Assembly: GCA_036676455.1 (NCBI GenBank)
Contig: JAKFCW010000117.1
Coordinates: 15,181-79,180, forward strand
Source of the DNA: UBA4093 sp036676455
GTDB taxonomy: Bacteria; Cyanobacteriota; Sericytochromatia; S15B-MN24; UBA4093
Length of the DNA: 64,000 bases
Direction: 5' to 3'
Shown here: piece by piece, positions 41,978 through 50,167 of the stretch
Numbering within the stretch: the first letter of the stretch is position 1
Layout of the letters: each line of letters starts with the position of its first letter
The notes under the pieces: model-generated
What the model saw: only the letters and a program-made list of their open reading frames with translations
Database searches by the model: none
Told to the model about the DNA's origin: nothing
Program-made: the position numbers and the translations under genes

Positions 41978-44122
41978 TCAGAAGTGCTGAACGAAGCGGA
42001 CGATGACGGCGCGTCCCTCGCCGGGGATGTCGATTCCGCTGAAGCCCGGGTAGATCACCGGTGCGTCGAGAAGATTGGTGACCTTCAGGGATAGGTCGGC
42101 AGGCCGGTCGAAGATCGTGAGATCCTGGCTGAGGAGCCCCACGTCCACGGCGAGGGAGGCGGGAATGTCGTAGACCGTCCGGCTCTTGCGCAGGATGTTG
42201 GACTCGGAGGCCTTCATGTCGCCCACAAAGCGGGTCTCGAGGTTCAGGGCGGCCGGCAGCCCCGGCAAAGGGACGTTGACTCCGGCATTCACCGTCACGG
42301 CGGGAAAGAGCTCGGAGCGGGAATCCTGGGAATCAAACGTCGTGTGCGCATGGTCCTGGATGAGCGAGGTGTTCTGGAGCGATCCGTTGAGATAGCTTTT
42401 CACCGAGTCGAACTGCCAGCGGAGAGTTCCCTCGATGCCTACTGTGCTGGCCTGGCCCATGTTCATGGCGCGGTAGTTGGCGCCCGATTGCATGATCTTG
42501 ACCTGGTCCCGCACCTGGGTGAAGTAGGCGTTCGTCGAAGCCAGCAGGTGCTTCGAGAGGATCCATGAGAGCTCGGTCTCGACGGTCTGGGCGGTCTCGG
42601 GCTTGAGGGCCTCGTTGCCGATGATGTCGCCGAAGACGATGGGCGCACTATAGAGCTGGTTGGGGGAAGGGGCCTTGAAGGAGGACCCGTAGAGCAGCTT
42701 CGTGCTGATCGCGTCGTTCCAGAGGTAGACCAAGCCGGTACGCGAGTTGAGGACGTTGCCGTAGACGTTGTGGGTGTCATGTCGCACGCCCAAGGTGATT
42801 CCGAGTTGTTCCGTGGGGTAGAGGATGCCTTGCGCGAAGGTTCCGACGTTCGAGAAGGTCTTGCTTCCCTTTTCGGTCTCGGGCGCCACCGTTCCCGCGC
42901 TCTTGCTGCCAAAATCCCGCGTGAAGAGGTTGTACGTCGATTGCAACTGCTGGTCCGTCGTGGAGTAGTCGCCTCCTACCGTCAGCGAGTTGCGCTCGGA
43001 GAGCTGGTAGCGGAATTCACCGTTGACGTCGATTCCAGAATAGCCGGACTTCCGGAGCTGGAGGTAATTGGGGTTGTTGATGTCCAGCTGGTCCTCGCTA
43101 GTGGGTCCTCCGTTCACGAGGGCGGCTCCGAGGTTGACCGCGAGGCTCTCGCCCAGAGCGCGCTCGTAGGTCGCCCGCAGGAACTGGTTGTTGACCACCA
43201 GACGGTTTTTGCTGTCCAGCAGTTTCTGATCGATGCTCCAGTCGAGGAACTTCCCCGCGCTGTCTCCTTGCTGGTAGTTGCCGGTGAGCGCCAGCTTTCC
43301 GTCGGTCGCGTCTCCCATGGCCATCGAGAGGAAGAGCGAGCGGGGACGCGTGAGGTCGCCGGTGGTCATGGCGGGATCGCCGGTTGCCTTGTCCTGGAAG
43401 GTCGTCTGCCTTGGCGAGGTGCTGGCGACGCTCATGCCCGAGCGATCGGCCTGCGCGCCGGACGCCGCCACGGCAAGGTCGAGGTTCTGCCCGAGCAACT
43501 CGGTTTGCTGGCCGAAGGCGAAAGCGGCTTCGACGCTGCCCTTGGCGAACGAGCCGACCCCCGTCGAGACTTGCCCCCCCGCGAGGTCTTCCCCTCGCTT
43601 GGTGACGAGGTTGATGACCCCCAGAAAGGCATCCGCGCCATAGAGGGCCGATCCGGGACCGCGGATGATCTCGATGCGCTTGACCACCTCCATGGGGATG
43701 AGCTCCGGGCCCAGGAAGTTCGAGGAGTCCATCCGCAGGGCGACGGGCTGGTTATCGATCATCACCTTGACGATCCGGCTCCACGCCCGCATTCCCCCGT
43801 TGATGCCGCGAACTCCGACGTTGTAGTTGGTGTAGTCGTACAGGACCGAGAACCCGGGAACGGTCCGCAGGGCTTCGGCTACCGAGCGGTAGCCGCGCTC
43901 CCGGATATCGCGGTCGGTGATGACCTCGAGGATGGCCGGGGCTTCGCGCAGCTTCTGGGTATTCTTGGTCGCTGAGACGACGTCCATGTTGAAGAGGAGC
44001 TCGAGGTCGAGGTCGCTGCCATCCGCGTTGAGGTTGAAGGGGTCGAAATCGTAGTCCTCGGCCCGTGCCGGCGGTGCCAGCACGAGCGAGGTCGCCAAGA
44101 GCCCAAGGACGAGCCGCTTCAT
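41978..44122 (-). CDS. TonB-dependent outer-membrane receptor
   Basis: Outer-membrane gated channel, 714 residues. A signal peptide (LGLLATSLVLAPPARA) precedes a TonB-box-like DVVSATKN. The plug domain covers about 55-165 (ILEVITDRDIRERGYRS, VGVRGINGG, EIIRGPGSALYGADAF). The barrel follows with a C-terminal VRFVQHF ending in Phe, as needed for BAM insertion. It lies 3 bp after a LivK-like lipoprotein gene. The ligand is unknown; the plug resembles the siderophore/vitamin/oligopeptide class, and no TonB or ExbBD gene is nearby. Confidence 0.9.
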   Translation of the reverse strand: MKRLVLGLLATSLVLAPPARAEDYDFDPFNLNADGSDLDLELLFNMDVVSATKNTQKLREAPAILEVITDRDIRERGYRSVAEALRTVPGFSVLYDYTNYNVGVRGINGGMRAWSRIVKVMIDNQPVALRMDSSNFLGPELIPMEVVKRIEIIRGPGSALYGADAFLGVINLVTKRGEDLAGGQVSTGVGSFAKGSVEAAFAFGQQTELLGQNLDLAVAASGAQADRSGMSVASTSPRQTTFQDKATGDPAMTTGDLTRPRSLFLSMAMGDATDGKLALTGNYQQGDSAGKFLDWSIDQKLLDSKNRLVVNNQFLRATYERALGESLAVNLGAALVNGGPTSEDQLDINNPNYLQLRKSGYSGIDVNGEFRYQLSERNSLTVGGDYSTTDQQLQSTYNLFTRDFGSKSAGTVAPETEKGSKTFSNVGTFAQGILYPTEQLGITLGVRHDTHNVYGNVLNSRTGLVYLWNDAISTKLLYGSSFKAPSPNQLYSAPIVFGDIIGNEALKPETAQTVETELSWILSKHLLASTNAYFTQVRDQVKIMQSGANYRAMNMGQASTVGIEGTLRWQFDSVKSYLNGSLQNTSLIQDHAHTTFDSQDSRSELFPAVTVNAGVNVPLPGLPAALNLETRFVGDMKASESNILRKSRTVYDIPASLAVDVGLLSQDLTIFDRPADLSLKVTNLLDAPVIYPGFSGIDIPGEGRAVIVRFVQHF

Positions 44123-44125
44123 GCG

Positions 44126-45358
44126 CTACTCCATCACGGGGCCCGTCTTGACCATTTTTCCGTCCTGCCATTGCCAGACGATGTTCTTGGCATCGATGCG
44201 ATCGCCCGTGGCGTCCAGGTCGCAGTGCCCGGAGACGCCGTCGTAATCGAGGTCGATGCCGGCCTTGAGCTTGGCGACGGCATCCTGGAAGCCCGCTTGC
44301 CCCCAGCCCTCCTGCTTCGTGCCGGTCACGGAGACATCCACCAGGTGCGTGGTGACGGCCTCCTTGTGAGTGACTCCCCCCTTCACCAGCGCCAAGGCGA
44401 TCAGCATGGTCGCATCGTAGGCGGCCTCCGCGCCGGAGGAGTACTCGACGCTGGACTTCGCTTTCAAGGCTTCCTTGAAGTCGCTCAGGTAGGGGCTATC
44501 CATGATCTGGGTCACGCCCTTGCTCCCCTCGAAGCGCGGTTTCTCCACGTCCGTCATCCGGGAGGCGTAGTCGGTCATCGAGTCGGCGTAGTACCACGTC
44601 AGCCCGATCGCCTGGTTGTCGCCGGCCTTGTAGTAATCGTTGAACAAGACCCCGCCGTCTCCGGGGTAGGAGACCATCGCCACCGCGTCGCGACCGACCA
44701 TTGCCGAGCGGACGGCATTGTAATCGGGATCATCCGTATCCGGGTAGGCGATCCGGGTGACCGTGACCCCCTCGGCTTGGCCCGCGGCGATGAAGGCATC
44801 CGCGAACGACGTGCCATAGGCGTTGCTACGGTAGAGGACGGCGAGCTTTTCTTTGCCGTCGTCCCGCATGAGCCGGAAGAGGTTCTTGGCATCCAGGGCG
44901 ACCGTCGCCACCGTCCGGAAGAAGACCCCGCCGTCGTCCACCTGGGAGAACGCCGTGGTCGCGGCCGACGGGGAGACGGCGGCCACGTTCGCGGCCTTCA
45001 AGACATCCTGGACCACCTTCAAGGCCACGCCGCTGTATCCGGGACCCACGATGGCGACGCTGCCCTTTGCGAGCAGGTCCTTGGCAATCGTGACGCCGGT
45101 GTCCGGATCCCCCTGATCGTCTCCGATCAGCAACTCGAGAGCCTTGCCGTTCACTCCCCCGGCGGCGTTGACATGCTGGACCGCCAGGCGCGCAGCATCG
45201 AGGTAGGACTGACCGTAGGCGGCATCATCGCCCGTGAGCGGGTTCATGTAGCCGATCTTGATCGTGTCGTTGCTGGAGACTCCCTGCGGGGCAGGCGCGG
45301 GGCAACCCGCCAGAAGCAGGCTGAGGGCGACGATGCTGGCTAGGTGATGGCGTTTCAT
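44126..45358 (-). CDS. LivK-type periplasmic binding lipoprotein (copy 1)
   Basis: Type 1 binding protein of the branched-chain amino acid/amide family, 410 residues. Lipobox LAGCPAP. Motifs: IKIGYMNPLTGDDAAYGQ, NAAGGVNGK, VGPGYSGVAL, AAVSPSAATTAF and YRSNAYGTSFADAF. It ends with an FDYDGVSG-like segment (LDYDGVSGHCDLD). It is a tandem paralogue of the 45371 protein. No permease or ATPase of a Liv transporter is adjacent, so a sensory or TonB-linked role is likelier. Confidence 0.88.
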   Translation of the reverse strand: MKRHHLASIVALSLLLAGCPAPAPQGVSSNDTIKIGYMNPLTGDDAAYGQSYLDAARLAVQHVNAAGGVNGKALELLIGDDQGDPDTGVTIAKDLLAKGSVAIVGPGYSGVALKVVQDVLKAANVAAVSPSAATTAFSQVDDGGVFFRTVATVALDAKNLFRLMRDDGKEKLAVLYRSNAYGTSFADAFIAAGQAEGVTVTRIAYPDTDDPDYNAVRSAMVGRDAVAMVSYPGDGGVLFNDYYKAGDNQAIGLTWYYADSMTDYASRMTDVEKPRFEGSKGVTQIMDSPYLSDFKEALKAKSSVEYSSGAEAAYDATMLIALALVKGGVTHKEAVTTHLVDVSVTGTKQEGWGQAGFQDAVAKLKAGIDLDYDGVSGHCDLDATGDRIDAKNIVWQWQDGKMVKTGPVME

Positions 45359-45370
45359 GGGGTCTCCTGC

Positions 45371-46603
45371 TTAGAAGCTCAAGGTCTTGTCGGTGTTGAC
45401 GGGCTGGCCGCCCTGCCACTTCCAGACGACATAGCTCGCCGCCATGACGTCGCCGTTCTCGTCAAGGTCCACCGTACCGGAGGCCCCTTCATAGTCGAAG
45501 TCGGTTCCGGCCTTGATCTTGGCGACGGAGTCCTTGAACCCGTCCGCGCCGAAGCCGTTCTGCTGGGTGCCCCCCTTCGAGACGGCAATCAAGTTTTGTT
45601 GGACCGCCGCGGAGGTGTTGGCGCCTCCCTGGACCATGGCGAGGGCGAGCAGCATGGTGGCGTCGTAAGTGTTCTCCGTGAAGTAGCCCGCATCCTCGCC
45701 GAACCGCTGCTTGTAAGCTGCATGGAAGGCGGCGAGGTGGGCTCCGTCGGAGACCGGGTAGGTGCCGGTCATGGCCTCGAGTTTGGTCGCGTCGCTGATA
45801 TTCTCCGCGAAAGTCGCATCCTTGAAGGATTCCGAGAAGTACCAGGGCAGGCTTCCGAACTGGTCCTGGGCTTTGGCCCAGTCACCGAAGAGTTTGGCTC
45901 CGTCGACCGTATAGCCGATCACGGCGATGGCCGTGGCGTCGCCGATCTGAGACTTGAATGCGCTGTAATCCGGGGCGTCGGAGTCTCCGTAGTTGATCTT
46001 CACCGCCGTGTGCCCGGCGTGGGAGGCGAAGTCGGCGGCGAGGACCTCGGCGAAGGGGCTGCCGTAGGTGTTGTCCCGGTAGAAGATCGCGAGTTTGCTC
46101 TTGCCGTCCTGACGGATCAGCTTCGAGAGGGCCTTGCCCTGGATGGCGTCCGAGGCGATCGTGCGGAAAAACTGGCCCCCGTCGTCAAACGTCGTGAGGG
46201 CCGACGAGGTCGTCGAGGGCCCGATGGCCGGAATGCCCGCCGCCTTGAAGACCTGCTCGACGGCCGCCTTGGCAATCCCGCTGTAAAAGGGGCCGATCAC
46301 CGCCACGACGCCCTTGCCCTTCAGTTCCTGGGCTGCCGCGACGCCACTTGCGATTTCTCCGGCATCGTCCTTGACCAGGAGTTCCAGTTGCTTGCCATTG
46401 ACTCCCCCGGCGGCGTTGATCTGCTCGATTGCCAGCTTGGCGCTGTTCAAGCCCCCCTGTCCGAGGCTGGCGTCTCCGCCGGTCAGCGGAGCGATGAAGC
46501 CGATCTTGATCGTGTCGGTCGCCGAAACGTCTTTCCCGGGGGTGGGACAGCCCACCAGCAACAGGCTCATGGCTCCGGGGACGAGATAGCGAAGTCTTTT
46601 CAT
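45371..46603 (-). CDS. LivK-type periplasmic binding lipoprotein (copy 2)
   Basis: Paralogue of the 44126 protein, 410 residues, separated by 12 bp. Lipobox LVGCPTP. Motifs: IKIGFIAPLTGGDASLGQ, NAAGGVNGKQ, IGPFYSGIAKA, AIGPSTTSSALT, YRDNTYGSPFAEV and FDYEGASGTVDLD near the end. The ATG at 46603 was chosen because it gives a proper lipoprotein signal; a 32-residue upstream extension is not a signal peptide. It is the first gene of the sensory block, 142 bp downstream of glcD. Confidence 0.88.
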   Translation of the reverse strand: MKRLRYLVPGAMSLLLVGCPTPGKDVSATDTIKIGFIAPLTGGDASLGQGGLNSAKLAIEQINAAGGVNGKQLELLVKDDAGEIASGVAAAQELKGKGVVAVIGPFYSGIAKAAVEQVFKAAGIPAIGPSTTSSALTTFDDGGQFFRTIASDAIQGKALSKLIRQDGKSKLAIFYRDNTYGSPFAEVLAADFASHAGHTAVKINYGDSDAPDYSAFKSQIGDATAIAVIGYTVDGAKLFGDWAKAQDQFGSLPWYFSESFKDATFAENISDATKLEAMTGTYPVSDGAHLAAFHAAYKQRFGEDAGYFTENTYDATMLLALAMVQGGANTSAAVQQNLIAVSKGGTQQNGFGADGFKDSVAKIKAGTDFDYEGASGTVDLDENGDVMAASYVVWKWQGGQPVNTDKTLSF

Positions 46604-46745
46604 TCCGGGCTCCTTGGTTTGAGGGCAGCGGTCGTGACAGGTAAACGGAAAGGCAAGCAAGCGTAGGTCACGTCGCTGGACCAAAGGCTTGCTTGCCATT
46701 CTGTTCCCGGATTACCGGAATAATATCAAGTGAAACGGGGTTCGC

Positions 46746-48176
46746 TTACTGGGAGCCTCCGAGGATGCCCAGCCGCGGGGTCTCGCGGCAACTCGACGGG
46801 GTGGGCAGCAGTTTGCCGGGATTCATCCGCTCGGCCGGGTCCAGGGCCATGCGCACGCGGCGCATGGCGGCGAGGTCCTCGGGGGCGAACATGCGGGCCA
46901 TGTGTTCCTGCTTCTCGACGCCGATGCCGTGTTCGCCGCTCAGCGAGCCTCCGGCTTCCAGGCAGACGTCCAGGATGGCGGATCCGGCGGCCAGCACGCG
47001 CTGGACCTGCTCGGGGTCGCGTTCGTCGAAGAGGATGACGGGGTGGAGGTTGCCGTCTCCGGCGTGGAAGACGTTGGCGATGCGCAGGCCGAAGCGGTCC
47101 GCGATCTCGGAGATGCGGGAGAGCACGCGGGGCAGCTGGGTCCGGGGGATGACGCCGTCCTGGGTGACCTTGGAGGGGGCGAGGCGGCCGACGGCTCCGA
47201 TGGCTTTCTTGCGGGCGGTCCAGAGTCGCTCGCGCTCGGCGTCGTCCTTGGCAATGCGGAGGTCGCGGGCGCCGGCGGCGCGGCAGAGAGCGATCGCTCG
47301 TTCGGCTTGCGTGTCGAGTCCGGCCTCCAGGCCGTCGAGTTCGAGGATGAGCACGGCGCCGGCGTCCTGGGGGAAGCCGAAGGCGAAGGCGGCTTCGACG
47401 GCGGCGACGATGGTCTGGTCCATCATCTCGAGGGCGGCCGGGATGATGCCCGAGGCGATCAGGCTGGAGACGGCGCGGGAGGCCTCCTCGACCGTCTCGA
47501 AGGCGGCGAGCATGGTGCGGACCGCCGGAGGGTTCGGGGTCAGCCTGAGGAGCATGCGGGTGACGATGCCGAGGGTGCCCTCCGAGCCGACGAAGAGGCC
47601 CATGAGGTCGTAGCCTGGGGCGTCCTCGGCGGGGCCTCCCAGCCAGACGGTCTCGCCGTCGGGGGTGACGACCTCGAGGCCGAGCACGTGGTTGGTGGTG
47701 ACGCCGTACTTGAGGGTATGCGGGCCGCCGGCGTTCTCGGCGACGTTGCCGCCCAGCGTGCATGCGGACTGGCTGGACGGGTCGGGGGCGAAGTGGAGGG
47801 CGTGCGGCTTGGCGGCCTGGCTGAGCTTGAGGTTGACGACGCCGGCCTCGACCAGGGCGGAGCGGTTGAGGGGATCGATGGCGAGGATGCGGGTCATGCG
47901 GGTGAGGGCGATCATGATGCCGCCTTCGGGCGCCATGCAGCCGCCGGAGAGGCCGGTGCCGGCGCCGCGCGGGATGACGGGCATGCCGTGCTTGGCGGCG
48001 ATGCGCATGAGGGCGGCGACGTCCTCGGTGTGGCGGGGCAGGACGACGACGTCGGGGCGTCCGCGCGCGATGGTGAAGGCGTCGGCGTCGTAGACCAAGC
48101 GTTCATGTGGCTTCGCGAGGACGCCCTCCGCGCCCAGCGCGGAACGGAGGTCGGCGAGGAGGTCAGGGACGTTCAC
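46746..48176 (-). CDS. glcD: Glycolate oxidase FAD subunit GlcD
   Basis: Main FAD-linked subunit of glycolate dehydrogenase, 476 residues. Motifs of the PCMH FAD domain are VIPRGAGTGLSGGC, PSSQSACTLGGNVAENAGG, HTLKYGVTTNHVLG and GSEGTLGIVTRMLLR. The C-terminal FAD-oxidase domain has VFHAGDGNLHPVI and the GSLSGEHGIG histidine motif. Start GTG at 48176, inside the preceding membrane miniprotein gene, giving a 14-bp overlap. glcE and glcF, normally next, lie beyond a 9-kb sensory block. Confidence 0.93.
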   Translation of the reverse strand: MNVPDLLADLRSALGAEGVLAKPHERLVYDADAFTIARGRPDVVVLPRHTEDVAALMRIAAKHGMPVIPRGAGTGLSGGCMAPEGGIMIALTRMTRILAIDPLNRSALVEAGVVNLKLSQAAKPHALHFAPDPSSQSACTLGGNVAENAGGPHTLKYGVTTNHVLGLEVVTPDGETVWLGGPAEDAPGYDLMGLFVGSEGTLGIVTRMLLRLTPNPPAVRTMLAAFETVEEASRAVSSLIASGIIPAALEMMDQTIVAAVEAAFAFGFPQDAGAVLILELDGLEAGLDTQAERAIALCRAAGARDLRIAKDDAERERLWTARKKAIGAVGRLAPSKVTQDGVIPRTQLPRVLSRISEIADRFGLRIANVFHAGDGNLHPVILFDERDPEQVQRVLAAGSAILDVCLEAGGSLSGEHGIGVEKQEHMARMFAPEDLAAMRRVRMALDPAERMNPGKLLPTPSSCRETPRLGILGGSQ

Positions 48177-48291
48177 GTCGGTTCTTTTGGGGGTCTTTGA
48201 CCAGGCGATAGCCGACGTAGACCATGGCTCCCAGCGAGACGGGCGCGATGACGTACGAGAGTCCGATCAAGACGGTGAGTAGCTGATCCAT
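48163..48291 (-). CDS. Single-span membrane miniprotein
   Basis: Encodes 42 residues: MDQLLTVLIGLSYVIAPVSL and a second hydrophobic half with VGYRLV, ending in a basic tail (KNRRER). This is one likely transmembrane segment with the basic tail inside. Its ATG directly follows the stop of the 32-residue miniprotein gene, and it overlaps glcD by 14 bp. Coupled translation with glcD suggests a small partner of the glycolate oxidase or its membrane docking, which is inference. Confidence 0.55.
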   Translation of the reverse strand: MDQLLTVLIGLSYVIAPVSLGAMVYVGYRLVKDPQKNRRERP

Positions 48292-48390
48292 TTACTTGCG
48301 CAGGCAGTCGAGGTGGGTGTTTCCCTCGAGTCCTTTCGCCGACTTCTGGGTCGCCAGGATCGCCTGGCGGCAACGTGTGCAGATGGTCAT
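48292..48390 (-). CDS. 32-residue CxxC/HxxC zinc-ribbon-like miniprotein
   Basis: The product has 32 residues with C4xxC7 (CTRC) and H26xxC29 (HLDC), spaced like a small zinc site. The ATG at 48390 follows AAAGGAGGATCTC, a strong ribosome site. It sits downstream of a Fur-like box and a TAGAAT element. I do not recognise the family. Zinc or iron binding is inferred from ligand spacing only. It heads the miniprotein-glcD transcript. Confidence 0.6.
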   Translation of the reverse strand: MTICTRCRQAILATQKSAKGLEGNTHLDCLRK

Positions 48391-48430
48391 GAGATCCTCC
48401 TTTCCGCCTCTCGCCCTATTCTACCCTATT

Positions 48431-48445
48431 TGAGAATAATTCTCT
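48431..48445 (-). promoter_or_regulatory. Fur-like operator overlapping a promoter
   Basis: TGAGAATAATTCTCT is a 7-1-7 inverted repeat, the core GAGAAT-A-ATTCTC being perfect. It matches Fur-family boxes. Reading leftward, a TAGAAT (about 48419-48424) follows, so bound repressor would block the transcript of the miniprotein-glcD genes. The epimerase gene ends 36 bp before it. Confidence 0.6.
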
Positions 48446-48480
48446 GCATGGCCTCGGAGGATTCCAAAGGAGGTCCCGCG

Positions 48481-49392
48481 TCAGCGGCGGGGCAGGCTGG
48501 CTTCGCGCAGGGGGCGGATCAGGGCGCCGATTTGCTCGCGAAAGCCGCGGGGTTCGACGTCGAAGCGGCGGCGCATCTCGGTGTTGTCGCAGGTCTGGGA
48601 CTGCGTCAGCAAGAAGAGCTGGTCCGGCGTGACGGGCAGGTCGGGCAGCGCGCGCGACACCCATGGCAAAAGCCATTCGACGGCCTGGGCGGGGACGTGG
48701 ATCCGGAAGCGGTCGGTGCCGAGTGCCTGGGTCAGGGCCTTGAGCATGTCGTCGAAGGTGAGGCGATCGCTGCCCGCGAGGCAAATCGTGTCGTTGCGCA
48801 CGTCCTCCCTCACGACGGCCTGATAGAGGCATGTGGTGAAGTCCTCGACGTACAGCGGCTGGTAGAGATTGCGGCCGCCGCCGACCACCGGGGTCACGGG
48901 CGTGTTGATGATGAGGTCCGTGAGCATGCGCGTGAACTCGTCGCCGCGCCCGAAGATGACGGCGGGCCTCAGGATCACGTAGGGGACGCCCGAGGCCTTC
49001 ACGAGCAGCTCGGCTTCGGCCTTGGTGCTCAGGTACCGGCTGCGGGCGCGCAGGCTGGCGCCGAGCGCGCTCGTGAGCACGAGCTTGGAGAGGGCGTGGC
49101 GTTCGGCTTCCTTCAGGATCCGGCGCGTGCTTTCGACGTGCACCCGCTCGAAGGATTGGCCGGGACGCTCGCGCAGGATGCTGACGAGGGGCACCACGTG
49201 GGTTGCGCCTCGCATGGCGCGTCGCAGGTCGGCTTCCCGGAAGAGGTCGCCCTCGACGATCTCGACGCCCGGCATGTCAACCGCCTTGTCCCGGGAGGCG
49301 ACCATCCAGCGCGTCGCAACCCCGTCCTCCGAGAGCCGCTTTACCAGGCTCTTTCCGATGAACCCCGCGGAGCCGATCACGAGCGTCTGCAT
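48481..49392 (-). CDS. NAD-dependent epimerase/dehydratase-type protein (NDUFA9-like atypical SDR)
   Basis: Extended/atypical SDR with N-terminal Rossmann loop LVIGSAGFIGKSL. Residue pattern includes VEGDLFREADLRRAM, LVLTSALGA where catalytic SDRs have Ser/Tyr, and VILRPAVIFGRGDEF, which fits the NDUFA9/quinone-binding-oxidoreductase-like group rather than sugar epimerases. The YxxxK is seen as YLSTK. The ATG at 49392 follows AAGGAG and gives 303 residues. Function is uncertain. Confidence 0.8.
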   Translation of the reverse strand: MQTLVIGSAGFIGKSLVKRLSEDGVATRWMVASRDKAVDMPGVEIVEGDLFREADLRRAMRGATHVVPLVSILRERPGQSFERVHVESTRRILKEAERHALSKLVLTSALGASLRARSRYLSTKAEAELLVKASGVPYVILRPAVIFGRGDEFTRMLTDLIINTPVTPVVGGGRNLYQPLYVEDFTTCLYQAVVREDVRNDTICLAGSDRLTFDDMLKALTQALGTDRFRIHVPAQAVEWLLPWVSRALPDLPVTPDQLFLLTQSQTCDNTEMRRRFDVEPRGFREQIGALIRPLREASLPRR

Positions 49393-49579
49393 GTGCGCTC
49401 CTTTCTCTTTGCGAACATCATAGGTGTCGTTTCGTCGGCAGAGCAACGAACGAGCGCCAACCGTCACCCCAATTAACCCCTTCTCGACGCTCGGATCCGG
49501 GCCGGACTTGGGCTAGGATGATCTCGCGCGCGCTCGGGCCGTGTCCCGAGCGCGACCTGCTCTTCATAGGAGGTGTCGG

Positions 49580-50149
49580 ATGATCATGCACCGCCTCTCG
49601 GTGACGGATCTGAAGCGCAAGCTGGACGCAGGCCAGGCGTTGCTCATCATCGACGTCCGCGAAGGCTTCTGTGACAGCGACCGGATGATTCCCGGGGCCA
49701 TTCACATCGATGCTCGGGACATCAACCCCCATCTCTTCAACCTGGGTCATGACGTCGAGGTCGTGGTCTACGGCAACCGGGACCAGGGCGACGCCACCCT
49801 CAAGGTCGCTGACGCACTGCAGGCGGCCGGCTTCTGCGCCGAGTCGCTCCAGGGGGGCTGGCATGCCTGGCTTGACGCGGGCTTCCCGACCGAGGACCGG
49901 CACGAGCGCGCACTGCCGCGGCACTCGGGCGAGCTGAAAGCGCAGGTCAAGGCGGCAGCGCCCCAGGCGGCCTCGGAGAGCGCGGCGACCCCCGGGCCGA
50001 CGTCGAGCGCCAGCAGCGCGCGCAGCGCCGGCGGACCCAGGGAAGAAGCCCGCGAGCGGATCAAGGAAACGGCACAAGGAGCGTCACATTCGCTGGGGGA
50101 TCTGGCCGGCCGGGCGCTGCGGCTCGTACAAACCTTGATCCGCCGCTAG
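49580..50149 (+). CDS. Rhodanese-fold protein lacking the catalytic cysteine
   Basis: Rhodanese-type domain (residues 1-115) with LLIIDVREGF at the front and GGWHAWLDAGFP at the end. The active-site loop reads VVVYGNRDQGDA; where rhodaneses have Cys after VVY, Gly is found. The protein is therefore probably non-catalytic and may bind a partner. Residues 120-189 are an Ala/Ser/Pro linker and a basic amphipathic tail ending VQTLIRR. The ATG at 49580 follows AGGAGGTG. It is 18 bp upstream of the membrane protein gene. Confidence 0.8.
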   Translation: MIMHRLSVTDLKRKLDAGQALLIIDVREGFCDSDRMIPGAIHIDARDINPHLFNLGHDVEVVVYGNRDQGDATLKVADALQAAGFCAESLQGGWHAWLDAGFPTEDRHERALPRHSGELKAQVKAAAPQAASESAATPGPTSSASSARSAGGPREEARERIKETAQGASHSLGDLAGRALRLVQTLIRR

Positions 50150-50167
50150 TGAGAGGAGGAGGTGTTC

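Noticed and set aside
37374..46603. Sensory block carried in by a mobile element
   Set aside because: No transposase, integrase, terminal inverted repeat or target duplication was seen at either edge, and composition looks like the neighbours.
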